Positions 42,724-53,155 of a stretch of 64,000 bases of DNA are shown here, in pieces. Under the pieces are notes generated by a model, which had not been told where the DNA came from, ran no database searches, and was given only the letters and a program-made list of their open reading frames with translations. Every line of letters begins with the position of its first letter. The stretch's first letter is position 1. The position numbers and the translations under genes are program-made. The stretch is taken from contig CAUYUJ010006291.1 of NCBI GenBank assembly GCA_963575745.1, positions 431,476 to 495,475 of the forward strand. The letters are read 5' to 3'. The DNA comes from Prorocentrum cordatum. Taxonomy: Eukaryota > Sar > Dinophyceae > Prorocentrales > Prorocentraceae.

Positions 42724-43150
42724 CGAGCTACAGGTCAAGCTTCCCAGTCCGAATGCGAGAACCTCTGCGCGAAGCACCGCCGTCTCCGCCGGCTAGGACC
42801 CGTCGCTAGCTTCGATTCCAGCTCTCCGACTTGCGGTCGGGCTTTGCTGGTGGCCAGTATAGCTGCATTAGCGCTTCTGGGCATGCGTGTGCGCTCTGCT
42901 CCGCGCGCAGGCATCGCGCTCAATGGCGTCGACATCTCTGGCGGCGCGACGCGCGCCGACTACCGCGGGGAGATCGAGGTCATCGTGCACGACGCCACAT
43001 CGCAGACATGCGTGGTCGAGCGGGGCCGCCGCGTCGCCCATCTAATCCTGAAACGATGCGACGGCGACGCCGATATCGCGGTCGCTGCGAGCTTCCTCCA
43101 TCCCCCCGCGCCATTCGGAGCTTCAGACACACTGGCGTGACGCACCCCGG
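42724..43150 (+). pseudogene. dUTPase domain within the retroelement polyprotein
   Basis: dUTPase hydrolyses dUTP to dUMP and PPi, limiting uracil in new DNA. Motifs of the trimeric family appear in order. LQVKLPSPNA...TAVSAG then a stop codon (42794-42796) then Asp fits motif 1 (SAGYD), with Tyr replaced by TAG. After a frameshift, the 98-codon frame 42844-43140 gives APRAGIALNGVDI (motif 2, PRSG-like), GGATRADYRGEIEVIV (motif 3), CVVERGRRVAHLILKR (motif 4), and APFGASDT (a possible remnant of the glycine-rich motif 5). Motif 3 is the strongest match. Retroviruses and some retrotransposons carry dUTPases; here it follows the protease directly. Inactive as read because of the stop and frameshift. 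Confidence 0.7.
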
Positions 43151-44479
43151 TGCGTTTCCCGAACATCAAAAAAGGCATTCCCAGGAAACTGCACAGCGCC
43201 GACAGGCATCGAAGGTAATTCTGCCCCCGGAGGCCCCGCGCATCCGCTGCGTTAGGAGGGGGGCGGGTCAGCCCGCGAGGTTGGCCCAGCCGACCTGGCC
43301 CGGCAAGACTGAGCAGAAGGGCCATGCCATCCCGTCTGGGTCTCGGAGAGAGGAAGGGACGCCTCGCCGGCGCTGCAAGATCCCAGCTGCGACGTCATCT
43401 GCAATGCCGACATTGGTTCCGCACTTCGGCCGTGATCGGACCCCGCGCTTCCCATCTACAATTACCGCGCGGCGCGTGCAAGGATCAGGTTCACCGCGTT
43501 TTCGACTAACTGCCCAGTTGGCGTGCCCGCGTTAAAGACGCAGACGCCTGGATCGTGATTGCCCCCCCGCGAAGCAGACGACCGACGCGCGCGTGCCCCG
43601 CTCCAGCAAGCAGAGAGCATGCCGCAAGTATTTGGTCCTAGGGGCTGAAAACAGCAGGGTGGCCTTGGCGATGCTCATCAGTGCCCCTGCACCCGGCCAG
43701 CTGTGCAGGTGCGGCATGAAGCTGGATGGGCCCGTCAACGTTTGGGCGATCACGAACTGACGCTTGCGCCTATCCCCCACGTGCCGCGTGGCGTTGCGGC
43801 TCGCGCCCTACTTGAGCCCCACTGCATCTGCGCTTCCACGAGCAGCGGCGCGCCGACAGAGGCACGTCTTCGACGAGGCACAGGAGCAGCTTCAGCACCA
43901 TGCTCGAACACCATTTTCTGTCCTACGTTGACTGGCAAGCGTGACCCCAAGCAGCGCGTCCAGGACTCGACGCAACGCATCCACCACGCCGAGCTGCACC
44001 CTCTGCACCCCAGGCGACGCCATGCAAATCAATCAACATGGCCCCTCCGCTGCTGGGGGTCGACTGGCACGGGCAACTGCGTCGCCAATCCTGACTCCGC
44101 TGCCGAAGGGAAGGTGTCCGGCGACTGCGCCCCCGGCGCCTATCTTGCAGCAGAGCTCGCGCGTCAGAGAAAGAAGATACAGGGTGGCCATGCGCCTGTA
44201 GCCCTCGATCAGGTTGTAGTGGACCACTACGACAACTAGGGCTCAGACCTCACAGGCCTCTCACACGGCATGCCTGCCATTGACGAGCCGGGCCCGCCGA
44301 CGAGTGCGACGTGGGCGAACTCCACGGCGACCTCGCCTCGGGCTTGCCTGCGCGGTGGTCCTCAGCATCGTCGGCCCCAGTGTCGGATCGCCACCTGGCG
44401 AGTGCTCAAACGCTATCACAGCACGCCGAGTTCGACGCTCTCCACCACCACCTCACCTACCTTACCACGCTCGACCGCG
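43151..44479 (+). other. Retroelement interior, unassigned
   Basis: Frames of 61-178 codons on plus have no motif I recognise. GC-rich with normal complexity, so probably decayed polyprotein sequence between dUTPase and the methyltransferase-like domain. Confidence 0.3.
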
Positions 44480-45095
44480 GCGTCGACATCATCGAAACTT
44501 GGCGGGGAGGCTCGGATCGGATTTTGCTGTTCGACGCCACCTCAGGGCGGGTGAGAACTTCGACTGGGCCGCTGGCTGCGACTTCAGCAACGGAGGCCAA
44601 TGGCGTGCAGTGGAGAGGCACATGCGACAGCACCGACCCCTAGAGGCCATCATGGATCTCGCGTGCCGGCCATTCGGTATTTGGGCGATGTGCAACTACA
44701 AGTTGAGATGCGACGCTTTGCGGCCGCAGCACGGCTGCAGTTTGAGTTCGGCAACTGCTTCGTCAACGGACAGCCCGAACCGTCGTGGCCTTGCCGCGAA
44801 TCGCCGTGGCCAGACGCGCTTGTAGCACCTGGCGTGGACAAGGTCGTCTCCGAGTGCGCGCTCGGACTCCGCGATCGGCATGGTGGCATCGCGAGGAAGA
44901 CGACGGGTTTTGTCACGAATGCCCCTGGACATCAGCGAGCAGCTCGGCGACTTCAAGTGCCCGAGTCAGCATCGGCGCGCCCGCGTCGAGGGCCTCAGCA
45001 GCATCGGCACCCAAGTTTGGCCCTGGAGGTTGGCTGGGCAACTTGCGCAGCAGGCCGTCGCGGGTTCACGCCGCATTCGCATGAGGCGAACTAGA
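44480..45095 (+). pseudogene. C5-cytosine methyltransferase-like SAM-binding domain of the retroelement
   Basis: Pieces in four frames line up. VDIIETWRGGSDRI at about 44483 is motif I-like, where the family has E/D-x-C-G-G. VRRHLRAGENFDWAAGCDFS then GGQWRAVERHMRQHRP follow. EAIMDLACRPFGIW (about 44648-44689) stands where a catalytic P-P-C loop is expected, with Cys kept and Pro-Pro lost. LQFEFGNCFVNGQPEPSW leads to SECALGLRDRHGG then ARKTTGFVTNA. The last frame (44880-45125) gives LDISEQLGDFKCPSQHRRAR. These enzymes methylate C5 of cytosine; retroelement-borne versions are reported in dinoflagellates. I recall this combination of motifs but did no search. At least three frameshifts. Confidence 0.5.
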
Positions 45096-45458
45096 GCCCG
45101 TTTTTTTTTATTGTTTGGGGCCTGACGGGCGTCATGGCCCCCGTTCCCCCCCTCCCCCCCCCCGTGACGTTCCCCCCCCCCGCCAGTGCGCTCCGGACAC
45201 TGCCGCCGTGCGTTTTGAAATCTCCGCGTAGGAATCCGCATAGGAGTCTGGTCCGCAGTATCGTCGTCGTCGTCGTCGTTGCTCGTGGCTTGTCGTTCGT
45301 TGCTCAGAACCGTCGTGCGAGCGGACGCGGCTGAAGCCTGTTTTTTATTCCAGGCCAACGACGGCAATCATCTAGGGGGGGGATGGGGTCGATGTCGTCA
45401 CGTTTTGCGCTGGCGGCGTCTGGGAATGCTTCGGAATAGCGGAGGACGGGTAACGCCA
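45096..45458. other. C-run-rich spacer
   Basis: C-rich tracts at 45139-45182, a short GTC array near 45262-45280, and a G8 run near 45376. No gene. Confidence 0.4.
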
Positions 45459-45770
45459 TCATGTAGGTGGCGATTTGCACCACAGCGCCTGTGTATACCA
45501 CAGTGTCTGCGTGCACCACAGCGCTTGTGTACACCACACCGCCCATGTACACCACAGCAACCGCTTGCAAAACAGCGTCGGTTTGTGCCACCGTGCCTGT
45601 GGGTACAACAGTTCTTGTGCACACCACAGCGCTTGCGTACACCACATCAACCGTGTGCAACACAGCACCAGTGTACACCACAATGCCTGCGTGCATTGCA
45701 GTGCCTGTTTGCACCACGGCGCCTGTGTGCACCACAACAACCGTGTGCAACACAGCACCATTGTTGTTAT
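45459..45770 (+). repeat. 18-bp tandem array, left arm of a large inverted repeat
   Basis: Units such as accacagcgcctgtgtat repeat with an exact 18-bp period (accaca at 45479, 45497, 45515 and onward), about 16 copies. Being a multiple of three, it keeps frames open (Thr/Ala/Val/Tyr/Cys plus, His/Cys/Val/Gly others). The outer edge catgtaggtggcgat (45460-45474) is repeated inverted at 46519-46533. Confidence 0.9.
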
Positions 45771-46212
45771 ATGTAGAATGTTTGAACGAATCCTTCTGAC
45801 AAAATGGATCGCTTGTGGATTCCGCTGAAAACAATCCAAAATAGTGCTTTTGGACAACGGAGCGCCGCTGAAATCTACGAGTTCTCCCGAGCCCGCCCGC
45901 TTCACCCTAACTCCTCCCATCTGCGTCCAGGAGGCTCCAGCTAAGTTGGCCTTCCGAGAACAAAGTGGGCCGATTCAATCGACCATTCTGCGGTGCGCCC
46001 TGGGATGCGCACGTGCGATCTAGCGCCAATCCGCACGACAGGGGGCAAGGAGGAGGAAGGGGAGGAGGAGGAAGAGGAGGAGGAAGAGGAGGAGGTGGTT
46101 GAGGTGGAGGAGGAGGGAGGAGGGAAGAACGTCGCATTCGATTATCAACACTTTCCTGGCGTGGCGTCTAGTTGTCCGGAGCAGATCCTCACGTACATGT
46201 TTATTCTACCTG
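45771..46212. other. Spacer between the inverted 18-bp arrays
   Basis: About 440 bp holding a GGA microsatellite (46043-46125). No gene or shared repeat recognised. Confidence 0.6.
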
Positions 46213-46538
46213 TTCCATGCACGCAGGCATTGTGCTGTACACCAGCGGTGCGTTGCACGCGGATGCTGTGGTGTAGACGCGCATTGTGGCGTGCACAGGC
46301 GCTGCGGTGCACGCAAGCATTGTGGTGTACACAGGCGTCGTGTTGCACATGGTACCTGCGGTGTACACATGTACACCGGCGCGGTAGTGTTTGCAAGCAC
46401 TGTGGTGTACACAGGCGCTGCGTTGCACACGGTTGTTGCGGTGTACGCAGGCGCTGTGGTATACACGCGCGCTGTGGTGCACGCTAGCGTTATGGTGTGC
46501 ACAGGCGCAGTGGGGCATATCGCCACCTACATGCTGCT
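46213..46538 (-). repeat. 18-bp tandem array, right arm (inverted)
   Basis: Units such as gcattgtggtgtacacag are the reverse complement of the left-arm units and also repeat every 18 bp, about 17 copies. The arm ends with atcgccacctacatg (46519-46533), mirroring the start of the left arm. Confidence 0.9.
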
Positions 46539-47029
46539 CGCGTCGTCGTCGTCGTCGTCGCTCGTCGCTCGTCGCTCGTCGCGTCGCGCGCGCGGGCGCG
46601 GCTGCGGCGCCGGAACCACACAACGGGGGGGGCGTTACGTCATACCCCCCTTTCGCCCCCCCCCCCATGACGCCAGTCATCGCCGAACATAAAGAAACGC
46701 GTTCTCACGTTCGCGAGTGCGACGTCGCCGAGGCAGGCTTCCAGCGGTGGCGTTTGGAACCGCAGAGGGTCATGTCCGAAGCGAGACGAGCGCCGAGCGC
46801 GCGCGCCATGCGTGCACGGCGCGCGCACCGTCGCGTGCCAGGCGGTTGTGTCACCAAGGCCGATTTCGCCAAAACCAGCCCAGTTGTCCTCACTTCCTCA
46901 GGGATGATCACGCGGACAGCTGAGGAGCAACCGCTCCAACTTCGGAAAGGGGGGCCCCAGGCCCAAGAACCGATCCAGAGTCCACTCCAGTCGACAACTG
47001 CAGTAGTGTTTTCTCTTTTTGTTGTTCTC
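46539..47029. other. Unassigned sequence
   Basis: Starts with a short GTC/CGCTC tract (46538-46585). The rest has overlapping short frames and no recognised motif. Confidence 0.3.
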
Positions 47030-49050
47030 TCTTCTTTTTTCCAACCCTTCTTGGTTGAGTATCCGTTTTGAATAAAGCACTGCGGTCTCAAGTCCTCCTC
47101 CCGCCTCCCGTCTCCCGCTTCCGTCTTGACGCCTCTTTGCCTTGCGCGAACTTGGCCATCCTTGGAGGGTAGGGCTGCGATCAGCGAAACTGTCGCCACT
47201 TCCGAGGGCTGCTGGGGAGGCCAACAGAGTGGGCACCCGCCGCAGATTCAAATCAGACACCGAAAAGCGCCGCGCACGGTCGCGCGCGCCGCACGGACTC
47301 TGAAAGTGCCTTCGGGGCGGCTCAGGGGTGACCAAAAAATGGCAGAGTTTGCGTTCCAGCGCATTTTCTTGTGCGGCGTTGGGCGCCCTGGCGCGGACGG
47401 CCGAACGACCCCTGCAGCGCGACACCCTGCCCACACGGTCGGCGCCGCCAAAACTGCGCGTGGCGCCGCGCAAAGGACGCACCGTGCGATCTGTGAAACT
47501 GTCGCCGCTTTCGAGGGTTGCTGGAGAGGCCAACGAAGTGGGAGCCTGCCGCAGATTCGAATCAGATTCTGCAATCCCTGGGGGGCTGCGATTTGTGCAC
47601 CTGTCGCATGTTTCGAGGGCTGCTGGGGGGTTCCAGCACAGTGACGTCCTACGCAGATTCAAGTTAGACCTCGCCATCCTTGGGGGGCTGCGATCTGTGA
47701 AACTATCGCCGCTTTCGAGGGCTGCTGGGGAGGCCAACAGAGTGGGTACCCGCCGCATATTGGACCTCGCCATCCCTGGGGGGGCTGCGATTTGTGGAAC
47801 TGTCGCCACTTTGGAGGGCTGCTGGGGAGGCCAACGCAGTGACGTCCTGCGCAGATTCGAGTTAGACCTCGCCATCCCTGGGGGGCTGCGATCTGTGAAA
47901 CTGTCGCCACTTTCGGGAGCTGCTGGGGAGGCCAACAGAGTGGGTACCCGCCGCATATTCAAATTAGACCATCCCGCTTTCGAGGGCTGCTGGGGAGGTC
48001 AGCAGGGCGGGTACCCGCCGCATATTCAAGTTCGACCTCGCCATCTTTGGGTTCTGTGATCTGTGGACCTGTCGCCACTTGCGGGGGCTGGTGGGGGGCC
48101 CAGCACAGTGCCGCCCTACGCAGATTCAATTTAGACCTCGCCATCCCTGGGGGGGCTGCGATCTGTGGACCTGTCGCCACGTTCGAGGGCTACTGGGGGG
48201 GTCCAGCAGTGACGTCCTACGCGGATTCAAGTTAGACCTCGCCATCCTTGCGGGGCTGCGATCTGTGAAATTGTCGCCATTTTCTAGGGCTGCTGGGGGG
48301 TCCAGCACAGTGCCGCCCTACGCAGAGTCAGACTGGACCTCGCCATCCCTGGGGGGCTGCGATCTGTGAAACTGTCGCCACTTTCGAGGCGTGCCGAGGG
48401 GGTCCAGCACAGCGACGTCCTCCGCAGATTGAAAGTTTGTTTCCCCATCCTTGGGGGCTGCGATCTGTGAAATTGTCGCCACGTTCGAGGCCTGCTGGGG
48501 GGTCAAGCACAGTGACGTCCTACGCGGATTCAGACTAGACCTGGCCATCTTTGGGGGGCTGCGATCTGTGAAACTGTCCCCACTTGCGAGGGATGCTGGG
48601 GGGTCCAGCATATAACATCCTACGCAGATTCAAATTAGATCTCGCCATCCCTGGGGCGCTGCGATCTGTGGAACTGCCGCCACGTTCGAGGCGTGCCGAT
48701 GGGGGTCCAGCATAGCGACGTCCTACGCAGATTTAAGTTAAACGTCGCCATCCCTGGGGGGCGGCGATCTGTGAAATTGTCGCCAATTTCGGGGCCTGCT
48801 GGGGGGGGGGTCCAGCATAGTGACGTGCTACGCATATTCAAATTAGACCTCACCATCCCTGGGAGGCTGCGATCTGTGAAACTGTCGCCACCTTCGAGGC
48901 CTGCTAGGGGGGCCACCGGGGCCCCGCGGCGGAGTCAAATGGAACCTCCCAAATGCTGGTCGCAGAAATACATACGTCCGTGTCTCGCCATCACCCTCAT
49001 TGCCCAAGCTACTCATGCCCCGCATTGCGCAGGGGTTGGGTACGTCGCCA
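47030..49050 (-). repeat. Composite minisatellite C, element 1 (101-bp units with flanks)
   Basis: Left flank: ttggttgagtatccgttttg then aaagcactgcggtct (47050-47090). Array (about 47160-48930): units with ctgcgatctgtgaaactgtc, gccac, gagggctgctgggg, cagattcaa and agacctcgccatccctgg at a 100-101-bp period (gatctg at 48361, 48462, 48563, 48663). The units near 47280-47480 are interrupted by foreign GC-rich sequence. Right flank: cgcagaaatacatacgtccg, ccccgcattgcgcaggggtt, gggtacgtcgccagggcaat (48960-49060). The same left and right flanks frame element 2. Confidence 0.85.
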
Positions 49051-51180
49051 GGGCAATGCGTTCCCAACTTTCCTTGGTTGGGTATTCGTTTGGAACAGAG
49101 CACTGCGGTCGCGTCTTGCTTTCTCCTCCCGCCTCCTCCTGTCCCCTCTTTGCCGTCGTTGGGGGGGGGTGCGATCTGCGAAGCTGCCGCCACTTTCGAG
49201 GACTGCTGGTGGGTCCAGCGGAGTGAGGCACCGCCTAGGCCTGAGATAGGCCTCGCCTTCCTTGGGCAACTGCGATCTGCGAGGCTGTCGCCACTTTCGA
49301 GGGCTGCTGGTGGGTCCAGCGGAGTGAGGCACCGCGCAGACTTGATGTAGACCTCGCCGTCCCAGGGGGAAGGGGGGTTCGCTTTGCGAAGCCGTCGCCA
49401 CTTTCGAGGGCTGCTGGTGGGTCCAGCGTGGTTGGGCACCGCGCAGACCTGAGGTAGACCTCGCCGTCCCAGGGGGGGAAGGGGGCTGCGATCTTGTCGC
49501 CACTTTCGATGGCTGCAAGTGGGGCCAGCGGAGTGGGGCACCGCGCAGACCTGAGGTAGACCCCGCCGTCCCTGGGGGGCTGTGATCGGCGGACTGTCCC
49601 CATTTCGAGTGCTGCTGGTGGGTCCAGCGGAGTGAGGCACCGCGCATACCTGAGGTAGACCTCGCCGTCCCTGGGGGGCTGCGATCTGCGAAGCTGCAGC
49701 CACTTTCGAGGGCTGCTGGTGGGCCCAGCGGAGTGAGGCACCTCGCGGACCTGAGGTAGACCTCGCCGTCGCTGGGGGGCTACGATCTGCGACATGTAGC
49801 CACTTTCGAGTGCTGCTGGTGGGTCCAGCGGAGTGAGGCACCGCGCAGACTTGAGGTAGACCTCGCCGTCCCTGGTGTGCTGCGATCTGCGAACTTGTCG
49901 CCACTTTCGATGGCTGCTGGTGGCTCCAGTGGAGTGAGGCACCGCGCAGACCTGAGGTAGGCCTCGCCTTCCTTGGGGGGGGGCTGCGATATGCGAAACT
50001 GTCGCCACTCTCGAGGGCTGCTGGTGGGTCCAGCGGAGCGAGCCACCGCGCAGACCTGATGTAGACCTCGCCATCCCTGGGGGGCTGCGATCTGCGAGGC
50101 TGTCGCCACTTTCGAGGGCTGCTGGTGGGTCCAGCGGGGTTGGGCACCGCGCAGACCTGAGGTAGACCTCGCCGTCCCAGGGGGGGAAGGGGGCTGCGAT
50201 CTGCGAAACTGTCGCCACTTGCGAGGGCTGCTGGTGGGTCCAGCGGGGTGAGGCACCGCGCAAGCTTGAGGTAGACCTCGCCATCCCTGGGGGGGTGCGA
50301 TCTGCGAAATGTCGCTACTTTCGAGGGCTGCTGGTGGGTCCAGCGGAGTGAGGCACCGCGCAGACCTGAGGTAGGCCTCGCTTCCCTTGGGGGGCTTCGA
50401 TATGCGAAGCTGTCGCCATTTTCGAGGGCTGCTGGTGGGTCCAGCGGAGTGAGGCACCGCGCAGACCTGAGGTAGACCTCGCCGTCCCTGTGGGGCTGCG
50501 ATCTGGGAACCTGATGCCACTTTCGAGGGCTGCTGGTGGGTCCAGCGGAGTGAGGCATCGCGCGGGCCTGATGTAGACCTCGCCATCCCTGGGGGGGTGC
50601 GATCTGCGAAATGTCGCCACTTTCGATGGCTGCTGGTGGGTCCAGCGGATTGAGGCCCCGCGCAGACCTGAGGTAGACCTCGCCGTCTTTGGGGCGCTGC
50701 GATCTGCGAAGCTGTCGCCACTTTCGAGCGCTGCTGGCGGGTCCAGCGGAGCGAGCCACCGCGCAGACCTGAGGTAGACTTCGCCGTCCCTGGGGGGCTG
50801 CGATCTGCGAAGCTGTCGCCACTTTCGAGGGCTGCTGGTGGGCTCGCCACTTCCGAAGGCTGCTGGTGGGTCCAGCGGAGTGAGGCGCTGCGCGGACCCG
50901 AGCGGGACCTCGCCGTCCCTGGGCGGCCGTGTCATGCTGCTGCTGCCCCGCCGACGTTTCAAGCCCCTTTCCCACAGTCTTCTCTTGGACCTTGCGTCTT
51001 CCTTAGTGACTCAGAGGTTCACCTAGTTACTCATCGTTTTTCCATGGTGATCTTCGAACCTTCCGACTGCCGCTCGCAGAAGTATATGCGTCCATGTCAC
51101 GTCGCCTCCTTCTCGTCAAATCTCCCAAGCTACTCCTGCCCCGCATTGCGCAAGGGTTGGGTACGTCGCCAGGGTAAATT
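49051..51180 (-). repeat. Composite minisatellite C, element 2 (101-bp units with flanks)
   Basis: Left flank at 49065-49155 (ttggttgggtattcgtttgg, gagcactgcggtc). Array 49170-50930, about 17 more uniform units with gctgctggtgggtccagcgg, agtgaggcaccgcgcagacc and tgaggtagacctcgccgtcc. Right flank at 51060-51180 (cgcagaagtatatgcgtcc, ccccgcattgcgcaagggtt, gggtacgtcgccagggtaaa). The minus strand is stop-free for 710 codons (48843-50975). Because 101 is not a multiple of three, each unit is read in a rotating frame, so that ORF is an artefact. Confidence 0.88.
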
Positions 51181-52110
51181 TCTCTTTGTCTTTTTTGTGT
51201 TGTTCTCTCTCTCTCTCTCTGTCTCTCCCCCTTCTTCGTGGTCTGAATGTGGGCGCCCAGGTTTTGCTTGAGCCAGCTTCTCTGTCTAAGTGTGTTTTGC
51301 TCATAAGCCGGCGGACGCCTCGCGGGAGCAAAAGCCGGAAAGGTGGCCCACGAACTTCGATTTCCGTTTTCTGCGAACGGGTGTTCGCCGAGCTCTGGAC
51401 GAGGATGGCGCTGGCGGATTTCGGCATCTGCCCAAGCAATTCCATTGGGTGTTTATTGAAAGTCCGCGGTCAACGGAGCGAAGTATCTCTCACCCGCTTC
51501 AAGTTCGCAATTTTACGGGGGACTGTTGGAAAGAGTGCCTCTTCCCATGCAATGTTTTCAAAGGAAGCAGGCCTCTGCCTAAACGTGAAGCCTAAAGGGG
51601 GTAAGAGGGGCCCCTTCGTGATAATTGTGGCTCAAGTCATATTCTCTCCACGTTAGACCTCAGCACAGGTCCAGCCCCATTCATCCCGTCTTTCCCATCC
51701 TACCTTGCACCATGCCTGGCCCACTGAACTGTTGCAGTGGAAGTGGGCTCCACCGAAAGACTGGCATCATCGTCGTCGTCGAGGGCATCGTCCAGGGTAC
51801 ACAGGAAACGCGCGGTTTCGCTATCGGGGGCCCATCGCCAATCTATCCGGCACGTCGCCGATTTGTAGGGGATGAATCGCCGATTCCAGGTCGATGTTGC
51901 CCCTCGCCATCTTCGTCCGCCTCCCTCCTCCCCCCTTTTCCTTCCTCCCTGGTGTTCCCACTTACTCCCTCCCCGTCCCTCGTCTTTCCTCCTCCCCATA
52001 TCCTCCTCCTCCTCCTTATCCATTCCTTTTTCCTATAAATAACTTATCCCTGTCGCACCCCGAGGCCTGTTTTTAGGGCGGGCCGGGCGTTTCGCCTGAG
52101 ACTTCACCAT
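51181..52110. other. Unassigned sequence with (CT)n tract and two open frames
   Basis: A (TC)n tract lies at 51204-51230. Downstream, overlapping plus frames 51186-51656 (156 codons) and 51290-51595 (101 codons) look more like ordinary protein than the repeat ORFs do. The first has SVFCERVFAELWTRMALADF, the second RRALDEDGAGGFRHLPKQF. I cannot name a family or choose between them. 51900-52030 is CT-rich. Confidence 0.3.
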
Positions 52111-52650
52111 CCATGACTCTGAAGCGTAAAAGTGGCAAGAGCTTCACAGATGGAGGGTGGGTAGTTTTCAAATTGTGGCTTTCGCCCTAGCTCCGTGAAC
52201 ATTTTTCATAACAAATTGCAGAAGTTTCGCGGATCGAGGGCGGGCCGTTTTCAACATGTGGTTCTCGCCTTAGCGCCGCTCACATTCGTTTTACAAACAC
52301 TGCAAAAGTGTAACGAAGTGTGGGCGGGTCGTTTTCAAAATGTCGCTCTCGCCCTAGCGCCGCGCACATTCGGTTTTAACATTTGCCAGTGTTTCACGGA
52401 TTGAGGGCGGTTGGTTTTCAAATTGTGGCTCTCGCTTTTGTGCCGCGCGCATTCGTTATAAGGATGTGCAAGAGTTTCATGGATTGAGGGCGTGTCGATT
52501 TCAATATGTTTTTCTCGTTTTAGCGCCGCGCACATTCGTTTTGACAAGTTGCAAGAGCTTCGATTGAGGGCGGGTCGTTATCAACATGTGGTTATCTGTT
52601 CAGCGCCGCGCACATTCGTTTTAACAAGTTGCAAGAGTTTTACAGGTTCC
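52111..52650 (+). repeat. 83-bp repeat family, plus orientation
   Basis: Six units, with agcgccgcgcacattcg-type landmarks at 52188, 52272, 52356, 52439, 52522 and 52602 (80-84 bp apart). Each is followed by aagttgcaagagtttcacgg, gattgagggcggg and cgttttcaaaatgtggctctcgcc. It is the reverse complement of the blocks flanking minisatellite A. Confidence 0.85.
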
Positions 52651-52965
52651 CATGTTCAACGTACCAGAAATTAGGTTTTGGAAGTATTCAGGATTATGCG
52701 GATGCAGCAGTTCTGTTGATTCGCAGTGTTGAAGTACCAAGACGGCGTTCTGACACGATTACGGATCGTCAAGACGCAGCAGTCAGGTTGACCCGTGGCG
52801 ATGAAACGCCGAAACAATGTTTTGGCATGCTTCGGGGTCTTCAAACGGTTGTCTTCCAACGAGGCAGTTCCCTCAATGGAAATGAACCGTTGTAGGGGCC
52901 TATGAAGTGGGAGCTTGGAGGGAGAGTTAAATCCAACATCGTTGATGTCTCTTGGGTTTGTACTG
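52651..52965. other. Unassigned sequence
   Basis: Short plus frame 52629-52895 without a recognisable motif. Confidence 0.25.
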
Positions 52966-53155
52966 TTCCTTCTCCTCCTCCTCCTCCTCCTCGTCCTCAT
53001 CATCCTCCTCCTCTCCTCCTCGTCCTCCTCCTCCTCCTCTCCTCCTCCTCCTCCTCCTCCTCTTCTCCTCTTCTCCTCCTCCTCCTCCTCCTCCTCCTCC
53101 TCCTCCTCCTCCTCCTCCTCTCCTCCCCCTCCTCCTCTCCCCCTCTCTGACCCAC
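52966..53155 (+). repeat. (CTC)n microsatellite
   Basis: About 180 bp of CTC/CCT with few interruptions. Gives poly-Leu, poly-Ser and poly-Pro frames, and poly-Glu on minus. Confidence 0.95.

Larger units (their letters stand above)
39297..45095 (+). mobile_element. Retroelement polyprotein with gag, protease, dUTPase and methyltransferase-like domain
   Basis: Collinear plus-strand domain remnants span 5.8 kb: gag core (39644-40050), zinc knuckle (40613-40666), retropepsin-like protease (about 42165-42640), dUTPase (42724-43150) and a C5-cytosine-methyltransferase-like domain (44480-45090). The 40.95-42.16 kb and 43.15-44.45 kb stretches stay unassigned. No RT, RNase H or integrase is recognised inside the window and no terminal repeat was found, so the element is incomplete here or extends in an unrecognised form. 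Retrotransposon-borne cytosine methyltransferases are known in dinoflagellates; the accompanying dUTPase is the unusual part. All domains are in frame-shifted pieces. Confidence 0.65.

Noticed and set aside
45459-46538. CRISPR array
   Set aside because: Units are contiguous 18-bp tandem repeats without unique spacers, and the genome context is eukaryotic.
45304-46692. Cys/His-rich ORFs as metal-binding proteins
   Set aside because: The apparent Cys/His spacing comes from the 18-bp tandem unit; all frames and both arms are open.
48843-50975. 710-codon minus-strand ORF as a large repetitive protein gene
   Set aside because: It is the translation of a 101-bp satellite read in rotating frames. 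The 212-, 349- and 356-codon frames beside it are equally open, and no start context or domain is visible.
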